A DNA stretch of 64,000 nucleotides from positions 434,001 through 498,000 of the forward strand of contig JAFLBD010000002.1 of the NCBI GenBank assembly GCA_017303935.1, written 5' to 3'. Below are positions 43,458 through 52,788 of this stretch, piece after piece; position 1 is the first letter of the stretch; every line of letters begins with the position of its first letter. The DNA is from Armatimonadota bacterium (GTDB lineage Bacteria > Armatimonadota > Fimbriimonadia > Fimbriimonadales > Fimbriimonadaceae). Under the pieces are notes generated by a model. The model was not told the DNA's origin. It saw only the letters and a list, made by a program, of their open reading frames with translations, and did no database searches. The translations under genes were made by a program, and so were the position numbers.

Positions 43458-44927
43458 TTGGCTGAAAGGCTCCTCGATAAATCGGCTTTTCTGAATGGAC
43501 TGACGTGCCCGAAGAAACTCTGGCTGAGCATTCATTCGCCTGAAATTGCGGAGCCGATCAGCGAAGGAGGCCGATTCCGGATGGAGATCGGTCGCGAAGT
43601 CGGCGAACTCGCGCGACTTCGATTCCCGCAGGGTGCTTTTCTGCAGGGGCTTTACCTAGAGGATTGCCCCGGCGACGTGGCGTTTGAGGTCACGTTTCAA
43701 TCTGAGAACTTTCGCGCGCGTACCGATATCTTGCGGAGAAATGGCACCGGTTGGGATCTCATAGAAGTCAAGTCTTCGAAGCGAGAATCCACCTCACACC
43801 TGTATGACCTCGCGTTCCAGGCGATGGTGATGAAGCAGGCTGGCATTGAGCCAATTCGCTGCTTGTTACTGCTGGTTAATGGCGATTATGTGCTGCCGGA
43901 ATCGGGCAAGATCGACCCGGAACAGTTCTTTACTCAGGTTGACTTGACTGAAGAAGTTCTTGCTGCTCAGCCGAAGGTCGAGGTGCTCGCGAACCAATTT
44001 CATCATCTGATTCAGTTGGAACATAAGGAGCCGCCAACGCCCGACTTTTTCGCCGCTTGCAAGGAATGTAGCTTCAAGAGCTATTGCTCGGAGTCCTGGC
44101 CAGAGCATCCGGTTTCGGTTTATCTTTCGCGGAGCAAGAAGCAGATCGAGAATTTTCGATCCAAGGGGATCATTGATTTTCGGGACGTGCCACAAGGCGA
44201 ATTGACTACATCCATCCAAAGGAGCTGGCACCGCGTGCTCACGAACGATTCGATGGAAGTCGACCCCGACCTGGCCGATAGGATCGCGAACCTCGAGTAT
44301 CCAGTGTACTGCATCGACTTCGAGACGGTAGGCCACTTTTTGCCTTGGATCGCGGCAGTTCCTTCGTACCAAAAGTTGCCTGTCCAGTTTTCTTGTCACC
44401 GCATCAATGCGCCCTACATCAATGGCGTTCATCCAACGGTAGACCATTTTGAATACATCTTCCGAGGGGATGGCGACCCAAGAGAGGAATTCGTCAAAGC
44501 GCTTTCGGACGTACTCGGAGATCACGGTTCGGTGATGCATTACTCTGCCGCCGAAAAAACCGAGTTGAGAAACTTAGAGACGGCTGAAATTCCTGGAGCG
44601 AAGGAGCTATCCGATCGACTCATACCAAGATTCGTGGACCTCGAAAAGTGGATCAAGGACTACTTCTGGCATCCAGGGCTCGCGGCAAAGTCTTCGATCA
44701 AGAAAGTGCTACCAATCTTAGCTCCCGATCTTAGTTACGACAGCCTGGAAATCAATAGCGGTGAGACAGCAATGGTCCGGTATCAACGAGCGATCACGGG
44801 CAAGTTGCCAACTGCGCAAGCCGAAAAGACCTTCCAAGACCTTCTGGAATACTGCAAGCTTGATACTTGGGCGATGGTCCGGATCATATGGGCGTTGCAA
44901 GACGCGCTGGCTGGAAAGAAGTTCTAG
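43458..44927 (+). CDS. DUF2779 protein: Fe-S PD-(D/E)XK nuclease plus DEDD-type exonuclease motifs
   Basis: 489 aa from a TTG with a GGAG site 8 nt before it. The N-terminal half has a Cas4/AddB-like plan: C17 (LTCPKKLW), nuclease residues D90 (RTDIL) and E103-x-K105 (EVKSSK), and C201, C204 and C210 (CKECSFKSYC), which with C17 could hold a 4Fe-4S cluster. The C-terminal half is DUF2779 with D287/E289 (CIDFETVGHF) and Y465-x3-D469 (YCKLDT), the first and third motifs of DEDD exonucleases. It is probably a DNA- or RNA-processing enzyme; its process is unknown. The neighbours asnS and deoC give no hint. Confidence 0.8.
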   Translation: MAERLLDKSAFLNGLTCPKKLWLSIHSPEIAEPISEGGRFRMEIGREVGELARLRFPQGAFLQGLYLEDCPGDVAFEVTFQSENFRARTDILRRNGTGWDLIEVKSSKRESTSHLYDLAFQAMVMKQAGIEPIRCLLLLVNGDYVLPESGKIDPEQFFTQVDLTEEVLAAQPKVEVLANQFHHLIQLEHKEPPTPDFFAACKECSFKSYCSESWPEHPVSVYLSRSKKQIENFRSKGIIDFRDVPQGELTTSIQRSWHRVLTNDSMEVDPDLADRIANLEYPVYCIDFETVGHFLPWIAAVPSYQKLPVQFSCHRINAPYINGVHPTVDHFEYIFRGDGDPREEFVKALSDVLGDHGSVMHYSAAEKTELRNLETAEIPGAKELSDRLIPRFVDLEKWIKDYFWHPGLAAKSSIKKVLPILAPDLSYDSLEINSGETAMVRYQRAITGKLPTAQAEKTFQDLLEYCKLDTWAMVRIIWALQDALAGKKF

Positions 44928-44938
44928 CGAACTGCTTC

Positions 44939-45916
44939 TCAACCCATTGGATGCCGGTTGAACGCAGAGTATCTGCCGGTGATCGAGTGCTCGAGTTGCC
45001 GCTCGATGTCCGAAAGAAGCGTGCTCGCGCCAAGCCGGAAAAGATCGGGCTGAACCCAACGAACGCCGAGTTCCTCCTTCATCATGATCAGCCAATCGCA
45101 AGCTTGTTTGGCAGTGCGGATTCCGCCAGCCGGCTTAAATCCGATCATGTAGCCTGTTTTCTCGTGGTAGCCACGAATCTGCCGCGCCATCACGATTCCG
45201 ACGGGAAGAGTTGCGTTGGCCGTCTCTTTACCGGTGGATGTTTTGATGAAATCGCTTCCCGCCATCATGGCTACCAGACTTGCCCGGGCCACATTGGTAA
45301 GGGTGGAAAGTTCGCCAGTCGCTAGAATCGACTTCAAGTGAGCTTCACCGCAAGCTTCGCGGAACATCTGAACTTCGTCGTACAGGGCTTGCCAATTTTC
45401 ATTGAGAACATGTTGCCGGCTGATCACGATGTCGATCTCGGTGGCACCAGCGGCCACGCTGGCTTTGATCTCGTGGATGCGCTCTCGCAGAGGCGAAAGT
45501 CCGTGCGGGAATCCTGCCGCCACAGCCGCAACCGGAATATTTGTTCCTTGAAGTGCCTTGACCGCGACTTCGACAAACTCGTGGTAGACACAAACTGCCG
45601 CCGTGGTGAGATTGAGGTCTTGTGCGTCGAGGGCCTCCAACAGTTCTGCGCGAACAGGATGCTTCGCCTTGTCGCAAAGTCGCCGTACAGTGCCGGGAGT
45701 ATCGTCTCCGCTCAAGGTGGTCAAGTCCATCAAACTTATAGCCTTTAGGAGATAAGCGGCTTGATGGTTTTTCTTGACGGTGCGTCGACCAGGAAGAGTG
45801 GCGGCGCGTCGTTCGGCGGCACTTCGATTGACCACCGTTCTCTCCACCCAATCGAGATCCAGCGGCATGCCAGGATTTCGAGTGACGTGAAGCTGCTTGT
45901 TCTCGACGCGGGCCAT
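44939..45916 (-). CDS. deoC: Deoxyribose-phosphate aldolase
   Basis: Splits 2-deoxyribose-5-phosphate into acetaldehyde and glyceraldehyde-3-phosphate through a lysine Schiff base. 325 aa, with the active-site segment DFIKTSTGKE and the second lysine in GFKPAGGIRTAKQA; both are standard. The first 70 residues (basic, ending near NHQAAYLLKAISLMDLTTL) extend beyond short bacterial DeoC and match the long form. It is convergent with the DUF2779 gene and follows the unknown gene at 45928 by about 11 nt. Confidence 0.92.
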   Translation of the reverse strand: MARVENKQLHVTRNPGMPLDLDWVERTVVNRSAAERRAATLPGRRTVKKNHQAAYLLKAISLMDLTTLSGDDTPGTVRRLCDKAKHPVRAELLEALDAQDLNLTTAAVCVYHEFVEVAVKALQGTNIPVAAVAAGFPHGLSPLRERIHEIKASVAAGATEIDIVISRQHVLNENWQALYDEVQMFREACGEAHLKSILATGELSTLTNVARASLVAMMAGSDFIKTSTGKETANATLPVGIVMARQIRGYHEKTGYMIGFKPAGGIRTAKQACDWLIMMKEELGVRWVQPDLFRLGASTLLSDIERQLEHSITGRYSAFNRHPMG

Positions 45917-45927
45917 AGGCTTCTATT

Positions 45928-46470
45928 TTATCCGAGCAAGGGCGAAATCAATGACTTTGCCTCAAGATTCGTCAAAACCCGGTAGGCCGGACGGTACTTC
46001 GATTCGTACTTCGGGGAATGGTGGATCGCGGGGAAATCGAGTTGCTGGACCTTTTCGTTGAGCGCAATCCAAGCTTCGTGCTGGAGGTCAAACAACTCGT
46101 CCGCGCGAAGCCTGTTGCCCAAATTTTGCCAACAACTCCGCAGAAGTTCTTTGTCTGGAATAACGCTTTGCGCCGAGCGAACAAATGCCTGGAGGAGCGC
46201 TTCAGGTTCTCCGCCTGCTTGCTTATACGGTCTCAGATTGAGGCGCACCAAGCCGCCACCATGGACCAATTCGACCAGATGTGGCTCTTCATCCAGCGGA
46301 GCGTCAAGCGTCTCCCATTCTCGTTCTAGCCACCGCCTGGGTCCTTCGTCCGAAGTGATCGCATGGTCAGCCCCACAAGCGGCGTGCAACAGCCACTTGT
46401 AGGCATCTTGCACCTGCAAGTCAGGCGTCAATGACCACTGCTCGATCGCGAAATCGAGCAAATTATCCAA
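45928..46470 (-). CDS. Conserved-looking protein of unknown function
   Basis: 180 aa, soluble, no signal peptide and no motif I recognise. The N-terminal half is rich in Trp, His and Asp (DAYKWLLHAACGADHAI; RRWLEREWETL; LVELVHGGGLVRLNLRPYK), the kind of residues that often line an active site. The last part is polar and helical. It sits between an M42 peptidase (8-nt overlap) and deoC on the same strand, so the three may form one transcript, perhaps of salvage or turnover function. Confidence 0.7.
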   Translation of the reverse strand: MDNLLDFAIEQWSLTPDLQVQDAYKWLLHAACGADHAITSDEGPRRWLEREWETLDAPLDEEPHLVELVHGGGLVRLNLRPYKQAGGEPEALLQAFVRSAQSVIPDKELLRSCWQNLGNRLRADELFDLQHEAWIALNEKVQQLDFPAIHHSPKYESKYRPAYRVLTNLEAKSLISPLLG

Positions 46471-47554
46471 GGCGCGGGGTGAAATCGGTGTCGGGTTTCA
46501 CTAGTCGGCAATAGGCCGCCATCAACCTAGCGCAGTTCTCAACGTCAGTGAGAGAGAGCAACTCTACCGGAGTGTGCATGTAGCGTAGCGCAACGCCCAA
46601 AATCCCAACCGCCATTCCACCGCGACTGATTTGCATCGCATTGCCATCGGTGCCTGTTCCACCGGGTGCCACGTCAACTTGGTACGGAATGTTCTCCTTT
46701 GCAGCGCCCTCTTCAATCATTCGGAAGACGACCGGACTCGCATTGGCGCCGCGCATCACGCTCGGGCCCTTGCCAACGTCAAGCTGACCATATTTGGTTT
46801 TTGGAACACCCGGGTAATCGACCGCGTGGTTGACGTCCACGGCCAAGCCAGATTGAGGATCGATGGCAAAGGCAGCAGTTCGTGCGCCACGCAATCCGAT
46901 CTCTTCCTGAACTGTTGCGACGGCATACACGCCAACGTTAGGATCGAGTCCGCCTTCTTCCTTTAGCAATCGCAATGCTTCGGAAACGATGAACGTGCCC
47001 ATCTTGTTATCGAATCCGCGCGCGCTGGCTCGATCTCCCATCAGCATCTGGAACTCATATTGATAGGTGGCCACATCGCCCAATCGGACCACGGCTTCGG
47101 CTTCGGCTCGGGTCGAGGCTCCGATGTCGATCCACATCTCGTGGAGCTCTGGCTTCTTCTTGCGCTCTTCTTCGGTGAGCAGGTGAATCGCTTTACGTCC
47201 GATGATGCCAGCGATCTTTTCCTTTCCGTGTACCCACACGCGCTGACCAATCGGAACCATCGTGTCGTGCCCGCCTACGCCGCTAAAGTACAAAAGCCCC
47301 TGATCGTCGATGTAATGCACGATGAATCCGATCTCGTCCATGTGACCCGCCAACATGATCTTCATCGAAGCATCGGGGTTGAGCACCGCCCATGAATTAC
47401 CATGGCTATCGGTGTGCTGGGTGTGGCTGAATCCGGAGGTGTAGGACCGGAAGACTTGTGCCGCTTTTTCTTCGTAACCGCTCGGGCTAGGTGTATTGAC
47501 GATTTCTTTGAAGAACTCAAGAGATTCAGTGCGCATTGGCTCAAGCATACTCAA
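46463..47554 (-). CDS. M42 family metallo-aminopeptidase
   Basis: 363 aa. A dinuclear-metal aminopeptidase of the glutamyl/tetrahedral aminopeptidase family, often annotated as endoglucanase or FrvX. Metal ligands and base are visible in AGHMDEIGF, ARGFDNKMG, VQEEIGLRG and the C-terminal MHTPVELLS. It should trim peptides in the cytosol as a dodecamer. It is divergent from the fatty-acid hydroxylase-family gene and overlaps the downstream unknown gene by 8 nt. Confidence 0.9.
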   Translation of the reverse strand: MSMLEPMRTESLEFFKEIVNTPSPSGYEEKAAQVFRSYTSGFSHTQHTDSHGNSWAVLNPDASMKIMLAGHMDEIGFIVHYIDDQGLLYFSGVGGHDTMVPIGQRVWVHGKEKIAGIIGRKAIHLLTEEERKKKPELHEMWIDIGASTRAEAEAVVRLGDVATYQYEFQMLMGDRASARGFDNKMGTFIVSEALRLLKEEGGLDPNVGVYAVATVQEEIGLRGARTAAFAIDPQSGLAVDVNHAVDYPGVPKTKYGQLDVGKGPSVMRGANASPVVFRMIEEGAAKENIPYQVDVAPGGTGTDGNAMQISRGGMAVGILGVALRYMHTPVELLSLTDVENCARLMAAYCRLVKPDTDFTPRLG

Positions 47555-47640
47555 GCCAGCGAACCGAAGGCAGGTCAGAAGAACTTTGGACCTAATCGCG
47601 CCGTTTGTACGTGTTTAACCTTAGGGCGGAGAGTTTCATT

Positions 47641-48561
47641 TTGCAATTATTAGAAGAACCAGAAATCAAGATCGAAGAGCCAGCTGAGCCAGTGCTCGCA
47701 ACTATGGAGGGTCGGTTCAATTTCGGTCCGTTCTTCTTTTGGACTGCGGCGCAGTTTGCCGTCGTGGTTGGTCTATTCGCCTGGCTCATGCCGGCGATGT
47801 TCCGGCAGGAACTCTCGATGCCGCTGCAAATCGTCGGGTGGACATTTGCGCTGGGTTTGCCGCTGAGCCTGTTCGAATATCTCTACCACCGATATCTGCT
47901 CCATTCCGCTGTGCTTCCGTTCCTTGGGATCATGCATCAATGCCACTCTGACCACCATGGGTTGACGAATGTGAAGGCTCCGGTTTCTCCGAAGACACCC
48001 GATAAGCTGGTGGAAGTCGACAGCAGGTACCCGATCGTACACGAGCACCAAGAAGAGTCGATGCAGTTCCCGCTGTTTGCGATCTCGATTTTCTTTGTCA
48101 TTTTTCTGGTTCTTCTGGCCGTGCCAGCAAAGCTCATCTGGCCCGATCAGCCAGTAGTGCTCGCCACCATCTGCACCGCGACGTTGTCCTACGGACTCTA
48201 TGAGTTCTGGCATGCGATTTTGCACTTGCCGTTTGACAAGTACTGGCAGCCTGCGATGAACCATCGTGTGTTCGGAAAGTTGGTGCGATACACCTATGGC
48301 TTCCACTTGATGCATCACTGGCGACCCACGACCAATCTAGCAGTCGTTGGATTCTGGGGGATTGCGATCTGGGATCACCTTTTCCGTACCCATCGTCGCC
48401 CAGAAAACATGCCGCTCGACAAAGCACAAGTGAGCTATAACGACGCCAAAATCGCTCGCCCGATCTGGCCGATCAGCCTTTTGGATAAGTGGCAGCCTGG
48501 AATGTATAAGGGTTCGCGCAAAATCGAGCGGAGTCTTGCCAAATTGTTTGGGATCAAATAG
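47641..48561 (+). CDS. Fatty acid hydroxylase / sterol desaturase family membrane protein
   Basis: About 306 aa. A TTG at 47641 is preferred because GGCGGAGAG lies 7 nt before it; TTG 47605 or GTG 47611 are possible. Four to six transmembrane helices and the histidine clusters of the non-heme diiron family are present: HRYLLH, HQCHSDHHG, HAILH, HLMHHW. It would hydroxylate or desaturate a lipid such as a fatty acid, hopanoid or carotenoid. Lipid A-type 2-hydroxylation is only one of several options. Confidence 0.85.
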   Translation: MQLLEEPEIKIEEPAEPVLATMEGRFNFGPFFFWTAAQFAVVVGLFAWLMPAMFRQELSMPLQIVGWTFALGLPLSLFEYLYHRYLLHSAVLPFLGIMHQCHSDHHGLTNVKAPVSPKTPDKLVEVDSRYPIVHEHQEESMQFPLFAISIFFVIFLVLLAVPAKLIWPDQPVVLATICTATLSYGLYEFWHAILHLPFDKYWQPAMNHRVFGKLVRYTYGFHLMHHWRPTTNLAVVGFWGIAIWDHLFRTHRRPENMPLDKAQVSYNDAKIARPIWPISLLDKWQPGMYKGSRKIERSLAKLFGIK

Positions 48562-48623
48562 GCTCAAATTGCACGAGCGAAGCGGTTCACGCTTCATAAT
48601 GGAACCAACAATCGGAACCAACC

Positions 48624-50954
48624 ATGACCGTCAAAGAGATTTTTGAGAATTTGGATTACGGCACCGCGCCCGAGTCTCCTGATTTGGCCAAAGAATGGAT
48701 TTCAAAGCATGGGCCAGTCATGCCGCAATACATCGGTGGCGAGTGGGTGGTCGCAGATGAAAGCTTTGACTCTCTCTGCCCAGCGACAACCGAGCCGTTG
48801 ACCAAGATCTCCCAAGGTTCCGACGCAAACGTAGATGCTGCAGTGAAGGCCGCTCGAAAGGCATCAGTCAGTTGGCAAAAACTCAGCGGTTTCGAGCGAG
48901 CGAGATTTCTCTATGCTATCGCGCGGCAGATTCAAAAGCACTCGCGGCTATTTTCCGTTCTGGAGTCTCTCGACAATGGCAAACCGATCCGCGAAACGAG
49001 GGATTTAGATATACCGCTTGTCATTCGCCATTTCTATGCTCATGCAGGATGGGCTCAGCTTCTGGACCGCGAGTTCCCAGAATACGAAAGCGTCGGAGTT
49101 TGCGGTCAGATCATTCCGTGGAATTTTCCGCTCTTGATGCTATCTTGGAAGATCGCGCCGGCTCTGGCAGCAGGGAACACGGTGGTGTTGAAGCCTGCCG
49201 AATTCACCTCATTGACCGCGATTCTCTTTGCCGAGATTTGCGATTCGGTTGGACTGCCAAAGGGCGTCGTCAACATCGTGACGGGTGACGGCCGTACAGG
49301 CAAGGCGATCGTTGAGCATCCCGACATCGACAAAGTGGCCTTCACCGGCAGCACCGAAGTGGGACGTATTTTGCGCAAGGCTACGGCCGGCTCCGGCAAG
49401 AAGTTGAGCCTGGAACTCGGCGGGAAATCGCCGTTCATCGTGTTTGCAGATGCTGACTTGGATGGTGCGGTCGAAGGCTTGGTTGACGCGATTTGGTTCA
49501 ACCAAGGTCAAGTGTGCTGCGCAGGTTCGCGACTATTGGTTCAAGAAGGAATTGCGGACAAGTTCCACAAGAAGGTCAAGGCTCGAATGGAGCAGTTGCG
49601 GCTCGGACATCCGCTGGAAAAAGGGATCGACATCGGAGCTGTGGTCGATAAAGTGCAGTTGGAGCGGATTGCTGGGCTCGTCAAGCAAGGCGTAGAGCAA
49701 GGCGCCGAACTGCACCAACCCTCAACGCAATGCCCGACTAGCGGGTGGTTCTATCCGCCGACTTTGCTCACAAATGTGAGTCCGTCGAACATCGTTGCGC
49801 AGGAAGAGATTTTTGGACCAGTGCTGGTGAGCATGACCTTCCGAACTCATGCCGAAGCGATCGCCCTCGCCAACAACACGGTTTACGGATTGGCATCCAG
49901 CGTTTGGACGGAAAACCTCAACTTGGCACACGATGTTGCCTCAAAGATCAAGGCGGGCACCGTTTGGGTGAACTGCTCAAACCAGTTTGACGCCAACTGT
50001 GGATTTGGCGGTTATCGCGAATCTGGATACGGACGTGAAGGCGGCAAAGAAGGGTTATACGAATACCTCAAGCCAAAGTCGATGTTCGGCTCACCAATTC
50101 AATCGAAGCCGGTGCAACCGATCTCCACAAGCGAGAAAATCGACCGCACGCACAAGAACTATGTCGGTGGCAAACAAGCGCGTCCCGACGGCGGATACAG
50201 CCTGACCATCAAAACCAAATCAGGATTTGAAGAGGTTGGGCGCGGCAATCGAAAAGATATCCGCAATGCAGTCGAAGCCGCGGAATCTGCCCTTTCCGCC
50301 TGGAGTAACCTCGCCGGTCACAGTCGAGCGCAAATCATTTATTACATCGCAGAGAATTTGGCCGCCGAGCGACAGCTTTTTGTCAACGCTCTCGGAGGTG
50401 ACTCCGCCGCCGAGGAAGAGTTTGATGCTAGCCTCGATCGATGCTTCTATTACGCGGCTTGGGCTGACAAATACGATGGCGCAGTTCACAACACCCCTAT
50501 GCGAGCCGTGAACTACACGCGGAATGAAGCCATCGGTTCCTGCGGCGTGGTTTGCCCCGAAGAACGGCCACTGCTCGGATTCTTGAGCACCGTTCTCCCG
50601 CTAGTGAGTATGGGGAATACCGTTGTCGCAATTCCAAGTGAGTCGAATCCAATCGTCGCTTGTGAGCTTTATCGCGTGTTTGATCAGTGCGATCTTCCAG
50701 GCGGTGTGATCAACATTGTGACTGGGCTCCACTCGGAGGTCGTCCCGAGCCTCGCGGAGCACGACACGCTGCAATGCGTTTGGCATTTTGGCGACGCTGA
50801 AACGGGCAAGGCGATTGAACTTGCGAGTATCGGCAACCTCAAACAGACTTGGTGCAGCTTGGGCAAATCGGTGGATTGGATGGCCGCCCCGAATCCTGAG
50901 TTCTTGAGACGAGCCGTTCAAGTCAAAAACATCTGGGTTCCTTACGGAGCTTAA
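48624..50954 (+). CDS. Two-domain aldehyde dehydrogenase (ALDH16-like)
   Basis: 776 aa. Residues 1-500 form a full ALDH with general base E264 (LELGGKSP) and catalytic C298 (QVCCAGSR). From about 510 a second ALDH-like domain follows, which keeps GVINIVTG but has SLGKSVDW in place of the base motif and lacks a catalytic Cys. The order catalytic domain then degenerate domain is that of the ALDH16 family. It oxidises aldehydes with NAD(P)+; the natural substrate is unknown. Upstream, a 9-nt unit (GGAACCAAC) occurs twice just before the ATG. Confidence 0.88.
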   Translation: MTVKEIFENLDYGTAPESPDLAKEWISKHGPVMPQYIGGEWVVADESFDSLCPATTEPLTKISQGSDANVDAAVKAARKASVSWQKLSGFERARFLYAIARQIQKHSRLFSVLESLDNGKPIRETRDLDIPLVIRHFYAHAGWAQLLDREFPEYESVGVCGQIIPWNFPLLMLSWKIAPALAAGNTVVLKPAEFTSLTAILFAEICDSVGLPKGVVNIVTGDGRTGKAIVEHPDIDKVAFTGSTEVGRILRKATAGSGKKLSLELGGKSPFIVFADADLDGAVEGLVDAIWFNQGQVCCAGSRLLVQEGIADKFHKKVKARMEQLRLGHPLEKGIDIGAVVDKVQLERIAGLVKQGVEQGAELHQPSTQCPTSGWFYPPTLLTNVSPSNIVAQEEIFGPVLVSMTFRTHAEAIALANNTVYGLASSVWTENLNLAHDVASKIKAGTVWVNCSNQFDANCGFGGYRESGYGREGGKEGLYEYLKPKSMFGSPIQSKPVQPISTSEKIDRTHKNYVGGKQARPDGGYSLTIKTKSGFEEVGRGNRKDIRNAVEAAESALSAWSNLAGHSRAQIIYYIAENLAAERQLFVNALGGDSAAEEEFDASLDRCFYYAAWADKYDGAVHNTPMRAVNYTRNEAIGSCGVVCPEERPLLGFLSTVLPLVSMGNTVVAIPSESNPIVACELYRVFDQCDLPGGVINIVTGLHSEVVPSLAEHDTLQCVWHFGDAETGKAIELASIGNLKQTWCSLGKSVDWMAAPNPEFLRRAVQVKNIWVPYGA

Positions 50955-51892
50955 CAGAGAAGTCCGAGGCCGGATTCTGCGATCAGTTGCGGATCAACAT
51001 CGCTGGGGTGCCCGTTGCCCCGCAGGACGACGCCGCGCTTGGTGTACGGTCTGTAACGCGCTACCGCCAGCTCGTCCGGGCCAAAGAGCGAAACCACGGG
51101 CGTTCCGACCGCGGCTGCAATGTGCCCTGTTCCGGTGTCCGTCGCGACGTGAAGCGCGCTTGCTCGGATAGCTTCCAGGCTGCCACGGAGGCTAAAGGCT
51201 CCGACTCGGTCGATCACTCCATCCATTTGGAGGGCAGGGTCTTTCGGACCACCGACGGTGACGACAGGAAATCCGGCTTCGACGAATTTCGCGGCGATTG
51301 CTTGCCATTGTTCTTTGGACAGCTGCTTCTTTGCAGAACTTCCACCAGTGCAGATGGTGACGAACTTACTTTCGGGCAACTGCTCTGGTACCGCAGAATG
51401 GGGCATCAGCGGCAGAGTGACGTCAGCAAAATCGTCCAGTGTGCGAATCACCTTCATGTGGTGATCCACCCAATGTGTGTCTTTGGGTCGAGGAATCGGT
51501 ACCGGGTTTAACCGCTGTGAAAGGGCGTCGGTCGCGTGCACTGCAACTCGGACTGGCGCACCAGATAGCCGGACCAATAGTGCCGTTTTCGAATGACCTT
51601 GAAAGTCGATGGCGACATCAAACTTGAATTTCCGGATTCGAAGGTAGTGGTTTAGCTGGTCTTGCCACGTGCGCAATGAGTATCGTTCTCGCTTCCACTT
51701 GTCGCGAGGGAAGCGCATGATCTTCTGCGTGAGCGCTTGATGGTCTATCACCGAAGCGCAGGCAGGTTCGGTCGCCCAAGCTATCCAAGCATCGGGATAT
51801 TTTTCTCGAATTGATGTGATCGGCCACGCCGCCATAACGCAATCTCCGATGGCGCGAAACCGCACAACCAGGATTCGTTTAGGGGCATTCAT
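50951..51892 (-). CDS. Glycosyltransferase family 9 (heptosyltransferase-like)
   Basis: 313 aa. The GT9 N-terminus (RILVVRFRAIGDCVMAAWPI) and the donor-site pattern ATDTGTGHIAAAVGTPVVSLFG are clear. GT9 enzymes add heptose or GlcNAc to the LPS inner core. It is the last gene of a minus-strand run zinc-finger/STN/lpxK/lpxL/GT9, with a 4-nt overlap to the acyltransferase, in keeping with a role in lipid A-core assembly. Its stop overlaps the ALDH stop on the other strand by 4 nt. Confidence 0.9.
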   Translation of the reverse strand: MNAPKRILVVRFRAIGDCVMAAWPITSIREKYPDAWIAWATEPACASVIDHQALTQKIMRFPRDKWKRERYSLRTWQDQLNHYLRIRKFKFDVAIDFQGHSKTALLVRLSGAPVRVAVHATDALSQRLNPVPIPRPKDTHWVDHHMKVIRTLDDFADVTLPLMPHSAVPEQLPESKFVTICTGGSSAKKQLSKEQWQAIAAKFVEAGFPVVTVGGPKDPALQMDGVIDRVGAFSLRGSLEAIRASALHVATDTGTGHIAAAVGTPVVSLFGPDELAVARYRPYTKRGVVLRGNGHPSDVDPQLIAESGLGLLC

Positions 51893-52788
51893 AGCATGCC
51901 TTTTCCGCGCGCACTACGCCACCGATCGTGGAACCAGAGCCACTGCTCGGGGTGCTCGGTGATGATCGCTTCGAGGGTGCGATGGATCGCTCGCATCATG
52001 CCCTCGCCTTTGGTTTCATATCCCGGGTCTGGAACAAGCGGCGGCAAAAAGACCGTTCGATATTTGCCTCCGCCAAGCCGGATACAAAAACCAGGGATGA
52101 CCGGAGCGTGTGTTCGGTCGTGCAGAACTCCAGGTCCGAGCACCGTACCTGCTGGATGGCCGAAAAACGGAATGTAGACTTCCTTCGAGTTTTGATCGGG
52201 CAAGATGCCCACAATCTCGTTAGCTCGGAGCTTTTCGAGGATCGGCCGCGCCGCGTTTCCTCGGGCCAAAACCTTCGTGCCGCTGTTCATGCGCATTTGA
52301 TTGAGAATCCCGTTGACCCCTTCGTCGTCCGCATCACGAGCAACTACCGTGAGTGGGTAGCCATTCAGACTAAGCCAATTCGCGAGACGTTCCCAGTTTC
52401 CAAAATGCCCGGTGATCAGAAGTGCGCCATTGCCGCCGGCCAGCGCACCATCCAGGTGTTCAAGTCCAACCACTTCCATGCTCGCGTTGATCTCGGACTT
52501 GGTGAGCTTGTCGGATCTCAAGAAGTCTGCTGAAACGATGCCGAAGTGTTCGAATACCTTTTCTGCGGTCGACTCGCGCTTCTCTTCGGACCAGTCCGGA
52601 AATGCCAGCTTTAGATTTTCCTTAGCGCGCTCGAATCGCTTTTTGCCAACCCGCCGAATGAGGCGACCGAGTTTTGCACCCGTTTCTTCCGCTTGGGTAG
52701 CCGACTTTCTTCTCAGACGCTTTTGAACATAGCGGAGGGCGGCTGCCCCCAGCTTGCCTTCAAGCTCCTTTTGCTTTTTTGATTTCAT
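51889..52788 (-). CDS. Lipid A late acyltransferase (LpxL/HtrB-like)
   Basis: About 299 aa from the ATG at 52788; an upstream frame start at 52875 lies well inside lpxK and is rejected. The catalytic H-x4-E pattern is HFGNWE in the segment ALLITGHFGNWERLANWL, followed by the PDQNSKEVYIPFFG segment typical of the family. It transfers a secondary acyl chain to Kdo-lipid A at the inner membrane. It overlaps the 3' end of lpxK by 29 nt. Acyl specificity (LpxL, LpxM or LpxP type) cannot be told. Confidence 0.88.
   Translation of the reverse strand: MKSKKQKELEGKLGAAALRYVQKRLRRKSATQAEETGAKLGRLIRRVGKKRFERAKENLKLAFPDWSEEKRESTAEKVFEHFGIVSADFLRSDKLTKSEINASMEVVGLEHLDGALAGGNGALLITGHFGNWERLANWLSLNGYPLTVVARDADDEGVNGILNQMRMNSGTKVLARGNAARPILEKLRANEIVGILPDQNSKEVYIPFFGHPAGTVLGPGVLHDRTHAPVIPGFCIRLGGGKYRTVFLPPLVPDPGYETKGEGMMRAIHRTLEAIITEHPEQWLWFHDRWRSARGKGML

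Noticed and set aside
43458-44927. CRISPR-associated Cas4
   Set aside because: No cas genes or repeat array are present, and the C-terminal DUF2779 half is not part of Cas4.
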